Notes: generated from the sequence alone by a model not told the origin. A stretch of 64,000 nt of DNA from Alicycliphilus denitrificans_A (GCF_044792555.1 NZ_CP126238.1:2046001-2110000), one strand, 5' to 3'. Shown: positions 35,259 to 44,714, counted from the stretch's first letter. Made by a program: numbers and translations.

Positions 35259-38200
35259 GAAATCCCGTAGAAACCTTCGAGTCGATTCGAGATTTCTATA
35301 TCACCTACCTCGAGACTGCATTCCGCATCGGGCATCCGCTGATCCAGACCGAGCGGCGCAAGCTGCTCGAGCAAGTCGGCACGTTGTGCGCAGAGCTCTA
35401 CGTCGAACCAATGCCAAGATATCTGGACTACGGTCTGGATGTGGGGGACCTTCGTGGCGACGACGGAGGGCATACGTGGCTTCCAGGCTTTAATGCTTCG
35501 CAACGTGAAGCCTTCGTTGACATTTGCCTTGGCGGCCTGCTGCCCCGGCACGATGTTGATCCCCGGAAGGGTAAGTTCAAGCTGTATACGCATCAGCTGG
35601 AAATGCTTCGCAAGGGTGTCGTATCGGGAACTCCCGGGATAGTGACGTCGGGAACCGGCTCTGGCAAAACCGAGTCCTTCCTACTGCCCATTCTTGCCCA
35701 GATTGCCCACGAGGCCTGCTCTTGGCCCAAGCTTGGCGGCGCACCAGCATGGACGCCCTGGTGGCGGGGCGCGGGCGTCGAACCAAGCTTCATGCGAGAT
35801 GCCCCCTTCGAGCACCCGGCTAGACCCAAGGCAGTTCGTGCACTCATCCTCTACCCCATGAATGCCTTAGTAGAGGATCAACTCGTTCGGATGCGGAAGG
35901 CGCTCGATTCCGACGAGGCGCGAGCCGCTATGGACGCCCACCTTGGGGGAAATCGAATCTATTTTGGTCGCTACACCGGTGCAACCAAGGTGACGGGTTG
36001 GTTGAAGCATCCGCGCACCAATAAGACTAGCCAAAAGATAGATAGCCTGCGTGAATACCTCAACGGGCTCGAAGCCACCTATGAAGCTGCGGTGGCACAG
36101 GGCATCGCTACGGGTGACGAATCTCTCCCGTTCAATTTCCCTCGAACGCCGGGCGCGGAGGTTGTCACGCGCTGGGACATGCAGCGCCACCCACCTGACA
36201 TTCTCATTACAAACACCAGCATGTTATCTACCATGCTGGTGCGCGAAGTAGATGAGCCAATCTTCGCGCAAACGAAGAAGTGGCTGGAGAGCGATCCCGA
36301 CGCTTATTTCTTTCTGGTCCTCGACGAGCTGCACTTGCAGCGCGGATCGGCAGGGACTGAGGTTAGCTATCTACTGCGGAACCTCCTCACGCAGCTGGGA
36401 CTTTCTGATCCCAAGAACAGGCACAAGCTTCGAATCCTTGCCTCCAGCGCATCGCTCCCCGTCGACGGTCCGGCCGCCCGGCAGAGCATCGAATACCTTT
36501 GGGGCATGTTCGGCGACAGCGGCATGCCGGCTGGCGGAACAGAGGTAGATTGGGCTGGAAGCATCGTTGGCGGCACGATGGCGACGCGCGCAGCCAAGCC
36601 ATTCAAGGGTGACTTGGCCAAGTTGTGTGAAGCCGTTCGCTCCCTGATCGACAAAAACCAGCCGGACACTGCGGCGTGTCTCGCCACTGACGCTTGGCGT
36701 GAGCTCGCTTCAGGACTTAACTGCCTATCGGGATCGGAGGACCTCGAGACAATGGTTCTGCATGCGGTGGCTTCAGCTGCGGAACTGTTGGAGGACGGCT
36801 GCGCGGAGCCTGGCAAATCGCCCCGCGCAACTTCGATGAGTGAGATCGGGCGACGCCTCTTCGGATCGCGGCCGCAGGCGCTCGAAGGGGTCAAGGCTCT
36901 GGCATGGGTCCGCTCATGCACTGATTCGTGGTCAACGCTGTTTGGCAGGCGACTTGATCCAGCGGTTTCGCTACCTCGCTTCCGAATGCATGCATTCCTG
37001 CGAGCCATCGAAGGGTTGTTCGTTGCACCTAGGCCCGCGCCGTTGGCTCTGCCCAGAGATGAGAGAGGGCGCTTGCTGTACGGAGACCTCTCGGTGGATG
37101 CAGGCTCCCGATATGGCAGTCAAAAGCATGAGGGTAGGCCGGCAAGACAGGTTGACATGCTGTATTGCGAATGCTGCGGCACGCTCTTCTTGGGTGGAAA
37201 AAGGTCCGCTTCATCTGGCAACGGTGGTCGTGTCGAACTGCTTCCCAACGACCCGGACACGGAGAGCTTGCCAGAGCGGGCCAAGGCCAACATCGTCGAG
37301 CAGCGCACCGCTCTGGACTACTCGCTCTTCATGCCCACGGTCGAACGTTTCTGGCCGCTGGGCAGCGACGAAATCTCGGAAGACGATTCGCAGGGGCGAT
37401 GGCGCGAGGCTGAGTTTGATCCATTCACTGCGACGATCACTCCAGCGGGGCTGGCTGGCGCGCTGAACGACGACAGGATCCCTGGATGGGAATATGTCGT
37501 CAACGAAGGTAACTTCAGGCCAAACGAGAAGAGGAAGCAACCAGCCATCGACTCGCCCGGCACGGCGTTGCCGTTCCAATGTCCAGCCTGTGGTACTTCC
37601 TACAAGCATGGGAAAGGAAAATCATCGCCTGTGCGGGGCTTCAGGGTCGGTTTCGCAAAGACTACGCAGCTCCTCGCAAGCACGATGATGAGCGACCTGC
37701 AGCGGTCGAGCAAAAACGAGCGTCTGGTCACGTTCTCCGACAGTCGACAGGATGCGGCCAAGGCAGCCTTTGACTTGGAAGGAGGCCATCACGACGATAC
37801 CAGGCGAGAAATCGTTATCCGAGAGATCGAACGGATCTATCAGTCGAGACCATCTCCAGAAGACACTGATCGGCGTTTCCAGGAGGTCGCGGCTCGCATG
37901 CGTGAGCTGGACGAAAAAGAAGGTAGCGGCGGCCACTTAACCGACGAGGAGGTCCGCGAATACGAGGCGCTTAACGAAGAACGGAATAGGCTGCGGCAGC
38001 TGCGTAGCGGAGCGTTGGGCGACAGCATTGCTCTGAACGAGATTCTCGAGCCAGAAAGCCCGAAGGCCGGAGCGACGGTTCGAGGCCTTTTAGGTTCGCT
38101 CGTGACCGCAGGCATCCACCCGACCGACCGCTCAGGCATCCACCCCGTACCGAAGCCGACGAGCAGTGAACGGAGCTCTGTTACGTTTGCATGGCAACAA

Positions 38201-41200
38201 CTCTTCACAAGAGGATCTCCAGGCGTTTGGCACTGGCGGACGAGCCATCCTCACGAAGAGGAGCTCAAGCGAGCTCGGTACGAGATTTCGTTGGATCTGG
38301 AGAGGCTCGCGGGGCAGACGATCTTCAGCAAGACTTATTTCGCCGTGGAAGAGGCCGGATGGGGATATCCCTGCCTTCCGATTAACTCGGGCACTACGCG
38401 TGCTGACATGGCAACTTTCGACGCCATGCTCCGCGTACTTGCCGACGCGAACCGCGTTTTGCCGTCCCAGTACGCCAGCAGCAATGATCCGTGGCAAAGC
38501 GCAGCCGATGTAGCGAAACGGAATAGGCTATGGCGTTTCGCGGCCGAACGCTGCAGTCAGCTGGGCGGAGCACCTCTCGACTTGATTGCTTCCTTCCTAG
38601 AAAGGTTGCAGGCCGCGGGCCATCAAGGGGGCTTGATTTCCATCGCGAAGCTCCATATCCGTCCAGTCAGCAAGGAGAACCCATTCTTCCGCTGCAAAAA
38701 CTGTGGGCGCGTCCACCTTCACTTCGGGGCAGGACTATGCACGCGTTGCTTTGCCCCGCTCGACGAGCAGCCAAGCGGTACTGCTGCCGAGCTGAGGAGC
38801 GATAACTTCCTTGGGAAGCGAATCGAAATGTCGCCACGCGTTCGACGAATGCGTTCTGAGGAATTGACTGGCATGACCACGAACCCAGCGGCTCGGCTGC
38901 GTCGGTTCAAGGGCATCCTGATCGCAGATGAAGACGACATCCTTCCATCCGGTTTGCCTGGCCTCGAGCCAGACAAGGCCTTGGATCGGGAGGCCAGGGT
39001 CGTGGATGTTCTCTCTGTGACGACGACCATGGAGGTCGGCGTGGACATCGGGGATCTGCGTGCGGTCTTCCAAGCCAACATGCCGCCACAGCGGTTCAAC
39101 TATCAGCAGCGTGTAGGTCGAGCAGGCCGTCGTGGGCAGGCCTTCGCCTTCGTACTGACCGTCTGCCGCAGCAAGAGCCACGACTTGCACTACTTCAGGC
39201 ACCCCGAGCAAATCACCGGGGATGCGCCGCCGCCTCCATTCTTGACTACAGGCCTCGCAATGATTGCGCAACGTCTGGTCAGGAAGTTCTGGCTTGTGGA
39301 GGCCTTCAAGGTACTGCGCATGAAGTTCAGCAGTCCTGGGAGGAAGTGGCCACTCGACAGCCATAGTGGTAAGCCGGATAACCATGGGGAGTTTTTCAGC
39401 GTGGAATGGCTGCGCGAGCCGGCCAATCGCGCCAGCTGGCTTCCGAGAATCAGGGACGCCCTTGCCGGTACGGCGCCGGCTCGCGATTCTTTCGCGGCGT
39501 TTTGCGCACATGGTGACTTCGCAAGAGCACGGGCGATACTCGATTCTCTCGACACACCTTCACTCTTGGTCGACATCGAGAGGGTCATCGACGATCCGTC
39601 GATGCTCGAAAAGGGATTGGCCGAGGCGCTGGCCGAGCATGGCAAGTTCCCGATGTATGGCATGCCCACTCGCACCAGAACTTTACTTACAAGGCCTATC
39701 GATGCGAAGGACGTCGGCACTACGCGATTCGCCGAAATGGATCGAGATCTCGATGTCGCCATCCAGGAGTTCTCACCGGGTAGGTATTTGGTCCAAGACA
39801 AGCGGAAGTACTTCACTGCGGGGTATGCCGGTGCGCTCGTGCCAAGCTGGGACCGCACCAAGTTCAACGCGATGCCATCTGATTTGGGCGAGCGACGGGA
39901 TATGGTGCAGTGTCCTGTCTGCGAGTCATGGTCTACGGTGCTCGAAGCCGCCGAGCAATGCAAAGCCTGCGACGCTGTCATCGCGCAAGCACCGGTACAC
40001 AGGTGTTTCGTGCCTCGAGGGTTCATCACGACCCTTGTCGCCAAACATGCAGAAGAAGACGGGGATGAGTCCTTCTCCAAGGCTAGCCGCACGTCAATCG
40101 CGGAAGCAAAAGTGGTAGCCGCAGACAGCGTCTCCAATTCGAATCTCGGAATCGAACTTAGCCGCCAGGCATGGGTCCATCGCCTCAATCGAGGCGAATT
40201 CAAGGACTCTGGTTGGACGGGTTTCAGTGCCAAGAAAGGATCGCTGCGGGTTCCCTACAGGAGCATGGGCCAGCTCAAGACACTCTGGGCGAACGACGTT
40301 TGGATCGACGATCAGGCATTTGACCTTGACGCGGGCGAGGAGTCGATCCGGGGACGTTTCAAAGGCAACGGCGAGGCGCAACCGCCGTTCTACCTTGCCT
40401 CGCCCAAGATCACCGATTCGCTGTCCCTGCTGATCGCGCGTGTTCCCGACGCCCTTTCGTTGCTTCGGTCCCCGGAAATGGGCGGCGGCTCCATGCTGTT
40501 GTCCTCGGCGTTTAGGGCGGGAGCATTGTCCGCCTGCTTCCTCATAGTTAACTACGCATCGAGACAGCTTCTGGACATCGACCCGGAAGAAATTGAGGTA
40601 TTGGAGCCTCGTGTGCAACGCTTTAGCGACGGGCGAGTTCTTCCAGTCCTGCAGATGGCCGACCAGCTCGTGAACGGCTCTGGCTTGTGCGATAGGCTTG
40701 CCCAGCCCGGCCTGTCTGGGGAACCAATCGTCCTTGAGGTTATGCGAGAGATCGTGGGCAATCGCGCTCAATCGCCCCTCGCTGAGTTGATGGAGTCGAC
40801 ACACCGTGAACGATGCTTCCAAGGGTGCTACAGGTGCCTTCATCGGTATGGCAACCAGCCGTACCATGGTTTGCTGGATTGGCGCCTCGGCCTTGACGTC
40901 ATACAGCTGATGCTGGACCCGAGCTACGTTGCTGGACTTGGGGGAAGCTTCTCGACCCCGGGGATCGAGGATTGGCGCGAGCAAGCGCTCAAGCTGGCCA
41001 AGGAAGCCGCCTTGCTGTTTGGAACGGAAGCGAGGATGGTTGGCGACGTGCCGATCATCGGGCTTGGGGGAAACGGTGTTGCTGCTGTCTTGCATCCGTT
41101 CTGGAACAAGGACTTGGCATTAGAGCGCAATCCAGCCCTGGAAGCTCTGTATCTTGAAACAGCGAACATGTCCTGGACGACCACGTTCGAGTTGTCTCGC

Positions 41201-41251
41201 CGCATGGGTGAGGTAATGTTCAGACTGAGAGCTGGCAATGAACCGGAATAG
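35255..41251 (+). CDS. druE: Giant DUF1998-type superfamily 2 helicase, DruE-like
   Basis: This 1998-residue helicase is the hallmark of Druantia. Helicase motifs: I TSGTGSGKTES (about residue 130), II LVLDELHLQRG (DELH, about 355), III LASSASLPVDG (about 395), V VTTTMEVGVDIGDL (about 1265) and VI QQRVGRAGRRGQ (about 1285). Cys motifs that may bind zinc: CECCGTLF, CPACGTSYKHGKG before the DUF1998-like PVRGFRVGFAKTTQLL (about 770-805), CKNCGRVHLHFGAGLCTRC (about 1150) and a C-terminal CFQGCYRCLHRYGNQPYHG (about 1850). A long helical insert (about 850-920) splits the helicase. Expected to act on DNA as an ATP-driven motor. The frame is intact throughout. Confidence 0.88.
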   Translation: MRNPVETFESIRDFYITYLETAFRIGHPLIQTERRKLLEQVGTLCAELYVEPMPRYLDYGLDVGDLRGDDGGHTWLPGFNASQREAFVDICLGGLLPRHDVDPRKGKFKLYTHQLEMLRKGVVSGTPGIVTSGTGSGKTESFLLPILAQIAHEACSWPKLGGAPAWTPWWRGAGVEPSFMRDAPFEHPARPKAVRALILYPMNALVEDQLVRMRKALDSDEARAAMDAHLGGNRIYFGRYTGATKVTGWLKHPRTNKTSQKIDSLREYLNGLEATYEAAVAQGIATGDESLPFNFPRTPGAEVVTRWDMQRHPPDILITNTSMLSTMLVREVDEPIFAQTKKWLESDPDAYFFLVLDELHLQRGSAGTEVSYLLRNLLTQLGLSDPKNRHKLRILASSASLPVDGPAARQSIEYLWGMFGDSGMPAGGTEVDWAGSIVGGTMATRAAKPFKGDLAKLCEAVRSLIDKNQPDTAACLATDAWRELASGLNCLSGSEDLETMVLHAVASAAELLEDGCAEPGKSPRATSMSEIGRRLFGSRPQALEGVKALAWVRSCTDSWSTLFGRRLDPAVSLPRFRMHAFLRAIEGLFVAPRPAPLALPRDERGRLLYGDLSVDAGSRYGSQKHEGRPARQVDMLYCECCGTLFLGGKRSASSGNGGRVELLPNDPDTESLPERAKANIVEQRTALDYSLFMPTVERFWPLGSDEISEDDSQGRWREAEFDPFTATITPAGLAGALNDDRIPGWEYVVNEGNFRPNEKRKQPAIDSPGTALPFQCPACGTSYKHGKGKSSPVRGFRVGFAKTTQLLASTMMSDLQRSSKNERLVTFSDSRQDAAKAAFDLEGGHHDDTRREIVIREIERIYQSRPSPEDTDRRFQEVAARMRELDEKEGSGGHLTDEEVREYEALNEERNRLRQLRSGALGDSIALNEILEPESPKAGATVRGLLGSLVTAGIHPTDRSGIHPVPKPTSSERSSVTFAWQQLFTRGSPGVWHWRTSHPHEEELKRARYEISLDLERLAGQTIFSKTYFAVEEAGWGYPCLPINSGTTRADMATFDAMLRVLADANRVLPSQYASSNDPWQSAADVAKRNRLWRFAAERCSQLGGAPLDLIASFLERLQAAGHQGGLISIAKLHIRPVSKENPFFRCKNCGRVHLHFGAGLCTRCFAPLDEQPSGTAAELRSDNFLGKRIEMSPRVRRMRSEELTGMTTNPAARLRRFKGILIADEDDILPSGLPGLEPDKALDREARVVDVLSVTTTMEVGVDIGDLRAVFQANMPPQRFNYQQRVGRAGRRGQAFAFVLTVCRSKSHDLHYFRHPEQITGDAPPPPFLTTGLAMIAQRLVRKFWLVEAFKVLRMKFSSPGRKWPLDSHSGKPDNHGEFFSVEWLREPANRASWLPRIRDALAGTAPARDSFAAFCAHGDFARARAILDSLDTPSLLVDIERVIDDPSMLEKGLAEALAEHGKFPMYGMPTRTRTLLTRPIDAKDVGTTRFAEMDRDLDVAIQEFSPGRYLVQDKRKYFTAGYAGALVPSWDRTKFNAMPSDLGERRDMVQCPVCESWSTVLEAAEQCKACDAVIAQAPVHRCFVPRGFITTLVAKHAEEDGDESFSKASRTSIAEAKVVAADSVSNSNLGIELSRQAWVHRLNRGEFKDSGWTGFSAKKGSLRVPYRSMGQLKTLWANDVWIDDQAFDLDAGEESIRGRFKGNGEAQPPFYLASPKITDSLSLLIARVPDALSLLRSPEMGGGSMLLSSAFRAGALSACFLIVNYASRQLLDIDPEEIEVLEPRVQRFSDGRVLPVLQMADQLVNGSGLCDRLAQPGLSGEPIVLEVMREIVGNRAQSPLAELMESTHRERCFQGCYRCLHRYGNQPYHGLLDWRLGLDVIQLMLDPSYVAGLGGSFSTPGIEDWREQALKLAKEAALLFGTEARMVGDVPIIGLGGNGVAAVLHPFWNKDLALERNPALEALYLETANMSWTTTFELSRRMGEVMFRLRAGNEPE

Positions 41252-41257
41252 GGCCTC

Positions 41258-42526
41258 GTGCGTTTCTCCGTGGAAGGCCTCCCTCGCAGGCCTTTCACTT
41301 TTCAATCAGTTCATGGCATGAATGAGGGCACGGCAGAAGCCGCCGCCAATAGCCTTTCGACACGGCGCACATTGATCCGTACGAAGCCGGCCTCACCGTC
41401 AGCCCTCGGGTTGCTTGAGCTGTGCCCGCTCGCCTACCTGATGCAGACCGAGGGGATGCCCCGTAAGACTATCGGCCAACATCCCGCGGCATTGCTAGGT
41501 ACGGCGGTTCATGCCGTCACAAGTTCCATGATCGCGACGGGCATCCCAACTCCACAGGACGTGATCGACACCGTCAAAAAGGAGTTCTTGAAGCTCGCAG
41601 GCGATCCGGCGCGTTCGAGCCCCTTCGCTCGATGGATGCTTCAGCGCTATGGCATTGAAGGATTTGTTACGAGGCGACAGCTGGTCGAACGTTCCGCCTA
41701 CGTTATAGGCTTGGCATCTCGGCTACCTCACATACCCGCGAGTCGCCGTGCAACCCGAGCCTTTGACGGCAAGGTTCCGACCGGAAGCGAGAGGTGGCTA
41801 GAGAGCGAAAAATCGGGCGCGGCTGGAAAGGTCGATTTGATCCTGAGGACGCCCCAAGGGGGCCTAAAAATTATCGACTTCAAGACAGGCAAGATCTATG
41901 AGGAAGATGGCCAGATCAAGCGAGCGTACATCCTCCAGATGGCAGGCTATGCCCGGATGGCGGAAGACCTGGAGCCTGCAGCCAATCTTGAACTGGAGCT
42001 TATTGGCAAGACAGAAACTTGGTGTAGCCCTTTCAATCAAGAGCTTCGCTCCATGGTCGACTCTGTCATCGCTAGTCTGCGATTGAAACTTCCACTCGGC
42101 CGCGAGATACATGACGAACAAACGGCAGTCCTTGGCGAGCATTGTGCCCGTTGCTCAAGCAGGCCTTCCTGCAGGGTCTACGGCACCGAGCTTTCGAGGC
42201 GGACTCTTGCGAATCGAGACACATGGAACGGTGGCTCGCTGGACGTTGCAGGTCAGGTAGCCGAAATCCGCGTCGAGGCTGGGCTTGCTACCTTGCTCTT
42301 CGAGGACGCGGGCGCTGCTCGCGCGAGGATCGTCGGGATCCCTGAGGCAATTGTCGAGGAGGCTAACCTCGGTGTTGGGCGTGAATTCCACGCATACTCT
42401 TTGGGTACTTCAGAGGCGAACCGAGACGGTAGATTCCCGAGGAACTTCTTCGTGGTTGACACGGCTTTGCCGGGAAGGAGCGCCTTCCAGGCGACCTTCG
42501 CGGCGACGGAGCGCGCCTCGACTTGA
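41258..42526 (+). CDS. Cas4/RecB-like PD-(D/E)XK nuclease with probable Fe-S cluster
   Basis: This 422-residue nuclease has the RecB-type core: GTAVHAV with the family His, GAAGKVDLILRTPQGG with the first Asp, and LKIIDFKTGKI with D-x-K (about residues 188-210), followed by QMAGYARM with the conserved Q/Y. One Cys in ELCPLAYLM (residue 56) and three in CARCSSRPSC (about 297-306) form the 1+3 pattern of the 4Fe-4S cluster in Cas4 and AddB. The extra C-terminal 110 residues look like an OB-type fold. Start is GTG 41258, 6 bp after the helicase stop; ATG 41318 is possible. Operon position makes it a likely accessory nuclease of the Druantia-like locus. Confidence 0.8.
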   Translation: MRFSVEGLPRRPFTFQSVHGMNEGTAEAAANSLSTRRTLIRTKPASPSALGLLELCPLAYLMQTEGMPRKTIGQHPAALLGTAVHAVTSSMIATGIPTPQDVIDTVKKEFLKLAGDPARSSPFARWMLQRYGIEGFVTRRQLVERSAYVIGLASRLPHIPASRRATRAFDGKVPTGSERWLESEKSGAAGKVDLILRTPQGGLKIIDFKTGKIYEEDGQIKRAYILQMAGYARMAEDLEPAANLELELIGKTETWCSPFNQELRSMVDSVIASLRLKLPLGREIHDEQTAVLGEHCARCSSRPSCRVYGTELSRRTLANRDTWNGGSLDVAGQVAEIRVEAGLATLLFEDAGAARARIVGIPEAIVEEANLGVGREFHAYSLGTSEANRDGRFPRNFFVVDTALPGRSAFQATFAATERAST

Positions 42527-42530
42527 TCAA

Positions 42531-43412
42531 TCAACTCGTCGCTAGAGTTGCCAAACCAAGTTCCATTGTGATCGTTTGTTCGCGCTGCGTGATGAATTCG
42601 CTGAGTCGCTGGGCGAGAGCTTGCCGCTCGATCGAAAAATGTAAGGCGCGATGGCAGTTTGGACATACTGCGGCTACGTTCGACGCCTCATCTGGACCGT
42701 CATCTGCCAGACGGAGTATGTGATGGACTTCCAGATAAGGGACTCCACTCGCGCTCGTGAAGGGAGCAGCCCCCTTGCAACATTCGCATGTACCAGCTGC
42801 GCGGAGCAGCGCGTAGCGATGGACGGCGGCACCTCGCGCCCGGTACTCCACTACAGTCATGCGATTGGTCATCGGTTCACTACGGCTGGATACAAGTGGT
42901 CGAAGCGCCGCGAGCTCAATCCCGGAGTCGTTGACTGGCGGCTCTATCGCTGCCGGCTCTGCGCGGGAGTCCTCGGCTTCCACTAAGAAGAACCGCGCTA
43001 GCAAGTCCCCTTTCCTTGGCCCGCTGTCCGGTCTAAAGAAGTCCACGCCGGAAACGTTGAACGACCCGCGAAACGTGTACAGCTTGCCGTATCCCTGCCG
43101 CGCGATCTCCATTGAAGTCGGTTCACGCGTGGTAAACAGCAGGACTGACCGCTCGTTAGAGGCGAGCTTGGCGTTAGCGGCGTTCGTCAAGCTTTGGTCG
43201 CCCGTACTTCCCTGGCCAATGTAGATCCAAGATCCGTCAGGCTGCTGGCCGTCGTCGTAGCCCACTTTCTTGCCATGCCGTCCTCCGGACGTGCATATAA
43301 CGCAGCCAGGCTCGCGATCGCCCCAAATGATGCCGGTTTGTCCTTGCCGACTCCCTACGAATGCAAGGAGCTCAGGGCGTGGATATTCTTGACCTATGCC
43401 AAAAGGGTGCAT
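42531..43412 (-). CDS. HNH endonuclease with a possible SRA-like modified-base-reading domain
   Basis: The C-terminal part (about residues 205-262) is an HNH nuclease with zinc-binding Cys: GTCECCKGAAPF, YLEVHHILRLADDGPDEASN (the HH and N of the ββα-metal site) and CPNCHRALHF. The N-terminal part (about 10-140) contains GCVICTSGGRHGKKVGYDDG and SWIYIGQGSTGDQSLTNAAN, which resemble SRA/YDG-type modules of McrA-like type IV endonucleases, but this match is loose. It is transcribed toward the defence operon and its stop lies 4 bp from the nuclease stop. If SRA-like, it would cut foreign modified DNA; how it avoids host 5mC would then be a question. Confidence 0.75.
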   Translation of the reverse strand: MHPFGIGQEYPRPELLAFVGSRQGQTGIIWGDREPGCVICTSGGRHGKKVGYDDGQQPDGSWIYIGQGSTGDQSLTNAANAKLASNERSVLLFTTREPTSMEIARQGYGKLYTFRGSFNVSGVDFFRPDSGPRKGDLLARFFLVEAEDSRAEPAAIEPPVNDSGIELAALRPLVSSRSEPMTNRMTVVEYRARGAAVHRYALLRAAGTCECCKGAAPFTSASGVPYLEVHHILRLADDGPDEASNVAAVCPNCHRALHFSIERQALAQRLSEFITQREQTITMELGLATLATS

Positions 43413-43465
43413 GCGACCAGCCTGTTAGTTGGGACCGACCTTCGTCGACTCGACGGTAGCTTACA
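43413..43465. promoter_or_regulatory. Upstream region of the HNH gene, truncated by IS66
   Basis: Only 53 bp separate the HNH start from the IS66 terminal repeat, so its promoter is either within this short stretch or supplied from the IS66 remnant. Confidence 0.3.
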
Positions 43466-44243
43466 GTAAGCGCGCGGCAAACCCATGTTGACCGCCGCTG
43501 GCGGTCATGGCTGGCGATCAGAGGTTGGCGGGCCGCCAGTGATGCGGAAGCAGTTCGCCGATCTGGCTGGCCTTGTGCGTGGGCAGCCAGGTCAGCACAT
43601 CCTTGAGATAGGCATATGGGTCGTGCCCGTTCATGCGTGCCGACTGGATTAGGCTCATCACGGCGGCCGCCCGCGAAAGGAAGCCTTGCTGTGAAAGGGG
43701 GAACCAGTTAACCCCTTGTCAAAAGCATCCGTATCCGCCGGTAGTTGCGGGTCATCGACGAAGCGCGTGAGCGCCGTCCAGCGCTTGAGGCTGTAGTCCA
43801 GGGCCTTGGCCGTGGCCGAGTTGCCCGCCACCTGCTGGCGTTGCAGCGCCATCCATTCGTGCAAGGCATCGAGCACGGGCCTGCTCTGGCACTGGCGAAC
43901 CTCCTGGCGTTGCAGTGCGGGCAGGTCTTTGACTTCCCGTTCGATCTCATAGACCCGGGCGAACTGGTTCAGAGCGAGTTCAGCGATCCGGCTCTTACCC
44001 GCCGCGTGCAGCTCGAAGAACTTGCGCCGGGCGTGTGCCAGGCAACCGGCCTCCGTCACGCCTTGAGCGAAGCTGGCCTTGTAGCCGGCGTAGTCGTCGC
44101 AAATCAGGCTGCCGCGCCACTCATCGAGGAAGGCGCGAGCGTGCTCAGCCGCATCGACGAGCTGCTGCCGCATCGCTTGACACCCCCAGCCTGACACCAT
44201 AGTCCTTGGGGACGGCCGTCGAGGTGTGTTCGCTGTTCGCTTA
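43466..44243 (-). mobile_element. Internally deleted IS66-family element (778 bp)
   Basis: Both ends keep the GTAAGCG terminal repeat (43466 on the plus strand, 44243 inverted), but typical IS66 elements are about 2.5 kb. Only part of tnpC remains. No matching 8-bp duplication is present (flanks AGCTTACA and TCAGGGAC), so the flanks are rearranged. Confidence 0.75.
43517..44200 (-). pseudogene. IS66 transposase TnpC, C-terminal fragments
   Basis: The first piece (from about 44190) contains AFLDEWRGSLICDDYAGYKA with the second Asp region and GCLAHARRKFFELHAAGKS. The second piece, in another frame (43517-43675), reads MSLIQSARMNGHDPYAYLKD and TWLPTHKASQIGELLPHHW, the normal TnpC end. The segment between them, containing the catalytic Glu, is deleted. 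Inactive. Confidence 0.85.
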
Positions 44244-44295
44244 CTCAGGGACAGATGAGCGCTGTTGAGCGAACGCTTTAGCAGTGAATGATGAG

Positions 44296-44314
44296 ATTGA
44301 GAATCATTCTCAAT
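44296..44314. promoter_or_regulatory. Orphan Fur-box-like palindrome
   Basis: ATTGAGAAT-C-ATTCTCAAT is a perfect 9-1-9 palindrome matching the 7-1-7 Fur-box form (TGAGAAT-C-ATTCTCA). No iron gene follows: the 330 bp to the island edge contain only IS66 debris and the attachment region. Probably left from a promoter whose gene has been lost. Confidence 0.5.
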
Positions 44315-44489
44315 TAAAGCGCACGCACAAGTACTTACTGCCGCAACTCGGTTATCGACTCGCCGCTGTAGAGCAGCCCATGAGGCTGGGCGTATTTCGA
44401 CCGTCAGCAGACCAGACGGGCGGATATCAGCGCATCAAACGGCCTGCGGAAATAAAAACCAACCCTGCCCACGTTTATTGGGGGTTTTT

Positions 44490-44498
44490 ATGTGGGTC
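44490..44498 (+). promoter_or_regulatory. ATGTGGGTC repeat near the right island end
   Basis: The same nonamer occurs before the integrase (3820-3828). Its placement close to both attachment sites suggests an integrase or directionality-factor binding site. Confidence 0.35.
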
Positions 44499-44506
44499 AG
44501 AATGGA

Positions 44507-44530
44507 AAATCAACGCTAAGTCGTTGATTT
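44507..44530 (-). terminator. Hairpin now following tRNA-Ser on the minus strand
   Basis: A 9-bp stem (44507-44515 with 44522-44530, loop CTAAGT) is followed on the minus strand by TTTTCC. It lies inside the island and may serve as replacement terminator for the tRNA after insertion. Confidence 0.5.
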
Positions 44531-44539
44531 ATAAGAAAT

Positions 44540-44631
<92 letters not shown>

Positions 44632-44714
44632 GAAGCCCACGATTATAGCCATGGTTGGAGGCAATTTTTGCCGGGTGCTTGGTTGGGGTAAAAAAACCAG
44701 CCGCCGTCCGTGCT

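Noticed and set aside
28066..43412. DISARM system
   Set aside because: A C5-methylase and DUF1998 helicase occur in DISARM too, but no PLD protein (DrmC), no separate DrmB and no DrmE-like gene are seen; one giant helicase after two large unknowns fits Druantia type II better.
28066..43412. Ordinary type II restriction-modification pair (C5-methylase plus HNH nuclease)
   Set aside because: The HNH gene is on the opposite strand and 13 kb from the methylase, and the intervening operon is tightly linked to the methylase; still possible as an extra interaction.
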